In this document: positions 31,031 through 34,111 of the stretch, piece by piece
Position numbering within the stretch: position 1 is the stretch's first letter
How the letters are laid out: the number at the start of each line of letters is the position of its first letter
DNA from: Paraburkholderia terricola
GTDB taxonomy: Bacteria > Pseudomonadota > Gammaproteobacteria > Burkholderiales > Burkholderiaceae
Direction: 5' to 3'
Length of the DNA stretch: 34,111 bases
NCBI RefSeq assembly: GCF_900142195.1
Contig: NZ_FRAB01000060.1
Location: 1 to 34,111 of the forward strand
Position numbers and translations under genes: made by a program
The notes under the pieces: model-generated
The model's database searches: none
Seen by the model: only the letters and a program-made list of their open reading frames with translations
What the model was told of the DNA's origin: nothing

Positions 31031-33364
31031 TTACGCCTTCTCCACCACCAGTTCACCGAACAGGCTGCCCAGCGCCGCACCGGCAGGCGTAGCCGCCGAT
31101 ACGCGGACGACCGTCTCCGCAAGATTCGCGTCGCGCACGGCCGGCAACTGCACCGATTGCTCGCCCTGGCGCACGCGCACTGCGTCGCCTTCCTTCAAAC
31201 CCAGCTTGTCGAATAGCGCGGCCGGCAGACCGACCGAGTTCGCCGTGCGCGCGGCCGCCGTCAGATGCAGCGATTCGGCGCGACGCACCAGCGCGTCGGC
31301 GTGGTAGATCGGCACGTCGGCGATGCGCTCGAACTTGCCTTCCCCTGCCTTCGCCGACTTGCCGCGTGCAACCGCAACACCCGTCTTGTTCGACAGACGC
31401 GACTTCAATTCGCCGTCGCCGAGGGCTGCGGCGCGTACTTCTTCCGCGGTATCGAATTCGAAACCCGACGCGCCGAGCAGGCTGCCCAGCACGCGCAGCA
31501 CCTTCCATGCGGGACGCGTGTCGCCCAGCGGCCGCACGACACCGTTGAACGTCTGCACCGTGCCTTCCGCGTTGACGAACGTACCGGCCGTTTCCGTGAA
31601 CGGAGCGATCGGCAGCAGCACGTCGGCGTATTCGGCGCCCGTCTGGAACGGCGACATCACGACGACCATTTCCGCCTGCTTCAGCGCGGCCAATGCCTGC
31701 GCCGGATTGGCCGTATCGAATTCCGGCTCGACGTTCAGCAGCACGTAACCCTTGCGCGGTTGCTCGAACGCTTCACGAGCGTTCAAACCGCCCTCGCCCG
31801 GCAGCGCGTTCACGAGATGCGCGCCGACCGTGTTCGCGGCTTCCGTGAGAAAGCCCAGCGTCGCGCCGGTTGCGTCCGCGATCCATTGGGCCGCCGCGTG
31901 AATCGCCGCGAAATCCGGATGACGGACCGCGCCGTTGCCGAGCAGCACCAGACGGCGTTCGCCAGAGGCGAGCGACTTCGCGACCTGCTTGTCGGCGTCC
32001 GTCGGCTGCGTGCCGGCGAGGGCTTCCGGCAGGGTCGCGCCGTTGGCCTCGGAGACCGCGCCGGCGATACCGGCCAGTGCGTCGAGCCATGCCGACGGCG
32101 CTGCGACCACGCGTTGCGCTTGCGGAATCAGTGCGTCGTCGCGAGTAGCTTGCACGAGCGTGAGCTTCGCGCCGCCCTTCGCGGCCTGACGCAGACGCGC
32201 TGCAAACAGCGGGTGATCGCGACGCAGATCGGAGCCGATTACCAGCGCCGCGTCGACGTTGGACAGATCGGCGATTGCGGTGCCAAGCCACGGCGTACCG
32301 TTGAGCGGCGCGGAGAAATCAGACTGACGCAGACGGAAGTCGACGTTGGGCGTGCCGACCGCTTGCGCCAATTGCTTCAGAAGGAACAGTTCCTCGACGG
32401 TGCTGTGGGCGCTGCCGAGCGCGGCCAGCGCATCCGCGCCGTGGTCGCCCTTGATGCCCTTCAGCCCCTTGACCACGTATTCGAGCGCGGTTTGCCAGTC
32501 GGTCTCGACCCACTTGCCGCCCTGCTTGAGCATAGGCTGCGTGAGACGTTCCGGGCTGTTCAGGCCTTCATACGAGAAGCGGTCCTTGTCCGAAATCCAG
32601 CATTCGTTGATGGCTTCGTTTTCGAACGGCAGAACACGCATCACGCGGTTGTTCTTCACTTGCACCACGAGGTTCGCGCCGACGGAATCGTGCGGGCTCA
32701 CCGACTTGCGGCGCGACAGTTCCCACGTGCGGGCGCTGTAGCGGAACGGCTTGCTGGTCAGCGCGCCGACCGGGCACAGATCGATCATGTTGCCCGACAG
32801 TTCGGAGTCGACCGTCTTGCCGACGAACGACGTGATTTCCGCGTGCTCGCCGCGGCCCAGCATGCCGAGTTCCATCACGCCGGCCACTTCCTGACCGAAA
32901 CGCACGCACCGCGTGCAGTGAATGCAACGCGTCATTTCTTCCATCGAGATCAGCGGGCCGACGTTCTTGTGGAACACGACACGCTTTTCTTCGCTATAAC
33001 GCGACGACGACTTGCCGTAGCCCACCGCCAGATCCTGCAACTGACACTCGCCGCCCTGATCGCAGATCGGGCAATCCAGCGGGTGATTGATCAGCAGGAA
33101 TTCCATCACGGCTTGCTGGCCCTTCACCGCCTTCTCGGACTTGGTGCGCACGATCATGCCCGCCGACACCGGCGTGGCGCATGCGGGCACGGCCTTCGGC
33201 ATTTTTTCGACATCGACCAGGCACATCCGGCAGTTGGCCGCAATCGACAGCTTCTTGTGATAGCAGAAGTGAGGAATGTACGTGTCGACCTTATGCGCAG
33301 CCTGGATCACCATGCTGCCTTCAGGCACCTCTACTTTCTTGCCGTCTATTTCAAGTTCAACCAT
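31031..33364 (-). CDS. nuoG: NADH-quinone oxidoreductase subunit G
   Basis: A 777-residue iron-sulfur subunit of the NADH-dehydrogenase arm. The N-terminal [2Fe-2S] domain has Cys34, Cys45, Cys48 and Cys62. Next come the His-Cys3 site (NHPLDCPICDQGGECQLQD) and the [4Fe-4S] cysteines (CIHCTRC and a later DLCPVGAL). The rest is a molybdopterin-oxidoreductase-like domain without catalytic cofactor. The ATG at 33364 (MVELEIDGKK) is chosen because AAGGAAG lies about 10 nt upstream; a TTG at 33373 would sit too close to it. Confidence 0.97.
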   Translation of the reverse strand: MVELEIDGKKVEVPEGSMVIQAAHKVDTYIPHFCYHKKLSIAANCRMCLVDVEKMPKAVPACATPVSAGMIVRTKSEKAVKGQQAVMEFLLINHPLDCPICDQGGECQLQDLAVGYGKSSSRYSEEKRVVFHKNVGPLISMEEMTRCIHCTRCVRFGQEVAGVMELGMLGRGEHAEITSFVGKTVDSELSGNMIDLCPVGALTSKPFRYSARTWELSRRKSVSPHDSVGANLVVQVKNNRVMRVLPFENEAINECWISDKDRFSYEGLNSPERLTQPMLKQGGKWVETDWQTALEYVVKGLKGIKGDHGADALAALGSAHSTVEELFLLKQLAQAVGTPNVDFRLRQSDFSAPLNGTPWLGTAIADLSNVDAALVIGSDLRRDHPLFAARLRQAAKGGAKLTLVQATRDDALIPQAQRVVAAPSAWLDALAGIAGAVSEANGATLPEALAGTQPTDADKQVAKSLASGERRLVLLGNGAVRHPDFAAIHAAAQWIADATGATLGFLTEAANTVGAHLVNALPGEGGLNAREAFEQPRKGYVLLNVEPEFDTANPAQALAALKQAEMVVVMSPFQTGAEYADVLLPIAPFTETAGTFVNAEGTVQTFNGVVRPLGDTRPAWKVLRVLGSLLGASGFEFDTAEEVRAAALGDGELKSRLSNKTGVAVARGKSAKAGEGKFERIADVPIYHADALVRRAESLHLTAAARTANSVGLPAALFDKLGLKEGDAVRVRQGEQSVQLPAVRDANLAETVVRVSAATPAGAALGSLFGELVVEKA

Positions 33365-33410
33365 GATGGTCAATCTTCCTTAACCTGTTACCGCTCAATC
33401 GTTCGCCCTG

Positions 33411-33434
33411 TTCATCGCCGTGTCAGGCGATGAA
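33411..33434 (-). other. Perfect 9-bp hairpin in the nuoF-nuoG spacer
   Basis: TTCATCGCC (33411-33419) and GGCGATGAA (33426-33434) are perfectly complementary around a 6-nt loop, within the 115-nt gap between nuoF and nuoG. No T-run follows on the minus strand, so it may be an RNA-processing or stability element rather than a terminator. Confidence 0.55.
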
Positions 33435-33479
33435 TTCCGCGGATGACGTGCTCTGATGCGTACCTGTTGTTCAGCGTAC

Positions 33480-34111
33480 TCAGGCAGCCACTGTTTCCGA
33501 CGCCGATGCCGCGCCGGCATGACTGCCGACGAGACAATGCTTGTGAGCGACGTGATATTCGAATTCGTCCCAGTAGTGCTTGAGCATGCCGCGCACCGGC
33601 ATGGCCGCCGCATCGCCGAGCGCGCAAATCGTGCGGCCCATGATGTTTTCAGCGACCGAGTTCAGCAGATCCAGATCTTCCGGACGGCCGAGCCCGTGCT
33701 CGATACGATGCACGACGCGGTACAGCCAGCCGGTGCCTTCGCGGCACGGCGTGCACTGACCGCACGACTCTTCGTAATAGAAGTACGACAGACGCAGCAG
33801 CGAGCGCACCATGCAGCGCGTCTCGTCCATCACGATGACCGCGCCCGAACCCAGCATCGAACCGGCCTTGGCGATCGAGTCGTAGTCCATGTCGGTCTGC
33901 ATCATGATGTCGCCCGGAATTACCGGTGCCGACGAACCGCCAGGAATCACGGCCTTGATCTTCTTGCCGCCGCGCATGCCGCCGGCGAGTTCCATCAGCG
34001 TGGAGAACGGCGTGCCGAGCGGAATCTCATAGTTGCCCGGACGCTCGACGTCGCCTGCCACCGAGAAAATCTTCGTGCCGCCGTTGTTCGGCTTGCCGAT
34101 CTCGAGGTAAT
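33480..34111 (-). CDS. nuoF: NADH-quinone oxidoreductase subunit F (3' part)
   Basis: The C-terminal 210 residues of NuoF; the start lies beyond the window edge. Visible are KPNNGGTKIFSVAGDVERPGNYEIP, the GAVIVMDE segment, and the [4Fe-4S] (N3) ligands ESCGQCTPCREGTGWL with the fourth Cys in MGRTICALGDAAAMPV. NuoF binds FMN and NADH and is the electron entry point of complex I. Partial only because the window ends. Confidence 0.97.
   Translation of the reverse strand, partial: YLEIGKPNNGGTKIFSVAGDVERPGNYEIPLGTPFSTLMELAGGMRGGKKIKAVIPGGSSAPVIPGDIMMQTDMDYDSIAKAGSMLGSGAVIVMDETRCMVRSLLRLSYFYYEESCGQCTPCREGTGWLYRVVHRIEHGLGRPEDLDLLNSVAENIMGRTICALGDAAAMPVRGMLKHYWDEFEYHVAHKHCLVGSHAGAASASETVAA

Noticed and set aside
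31265..33433. 722-residue plus-strand frame opposite nuoG
   Set aside because: Antisense to a clear iron-sulfur protein gene; low-complexity Arg/His composition and no motif.

Overview
The window looks like a chromosomal segment of a high-GC beta-proteobacterium, most likely Burkholderia or Paraburkholderia. The evidence is the GC-rich codon use, the leader sequence of a Burkholderia-type rRNA operon at the left edge, a nuoF-to-nuoN complex I operon followed by a DUF2818 gene, and several families typical of Burkholderiales (DUF2863, DUF1178, BspC-like). The assignment comes from family recognition only; no database search was run.

Layout. Positions 1-391 hold the tandem promoters and pre-16S leader of an rRNA operon that reads leftward out of the window. 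Next come an AI-2E/PerM-type membrane protein (-), a DUF2863 protein (+), a LuxR-type response regulator (+), a CbiM-like membrane protein (+) and a secreted BspC-like protein with a lysine-rich tail (+). A housekeeping stretch follows: an M14 carboxypeptidase-like enzyme and yaaA (-), a PIN-domain protein and a YbdL-type aminotransferase (+), and a glutathione S-transferase (-).

Positions 10589-16134 form a plus-strand acyl-CoA cluster: 3-hydroxyacyl-CoA dehydrogenase, a crotonase-fold protein with PaaG-like active-site features, a histidine phosphatase, an APH-like kinase and an ACAD11-like dehydrogenase. The last two resemble the halves of the fused ACAD10/ACAD11 proteins, so phosphorylated acyl-CoA chemistry is plausible. 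yfcG follows. A convergent minus-strand acyl-CoA cluster (17083-20883: DUF1178, large and small acyl-CoA dehydrogenase subunits, two overlapping MaoC genes) meets it at a bidirectional terminator. This second cluster has a promoter whose -35 lies inside a TetR-style palindrome.

Between that cluster and the nuo operon lies a compact two-gene module (21135-21960). One gene encodes a 94-residue protein whose predicted layout resembles a HicA toxin with a cysteine-rich insertion. The other encodes a 174-residue protein with a helix-turn-helix. A 42-bp near-perfect inverted repeat sits directly upstream. This is the best candidate for an undescribed system. The right third (22185-34111) is the minus-strand nuo operon (partial nuoF, then G, H, I, J, K, L, M, N), followed by DUF2818 and a NUDIX ADP-ribose pyrophosphatase and closed by a terminator.
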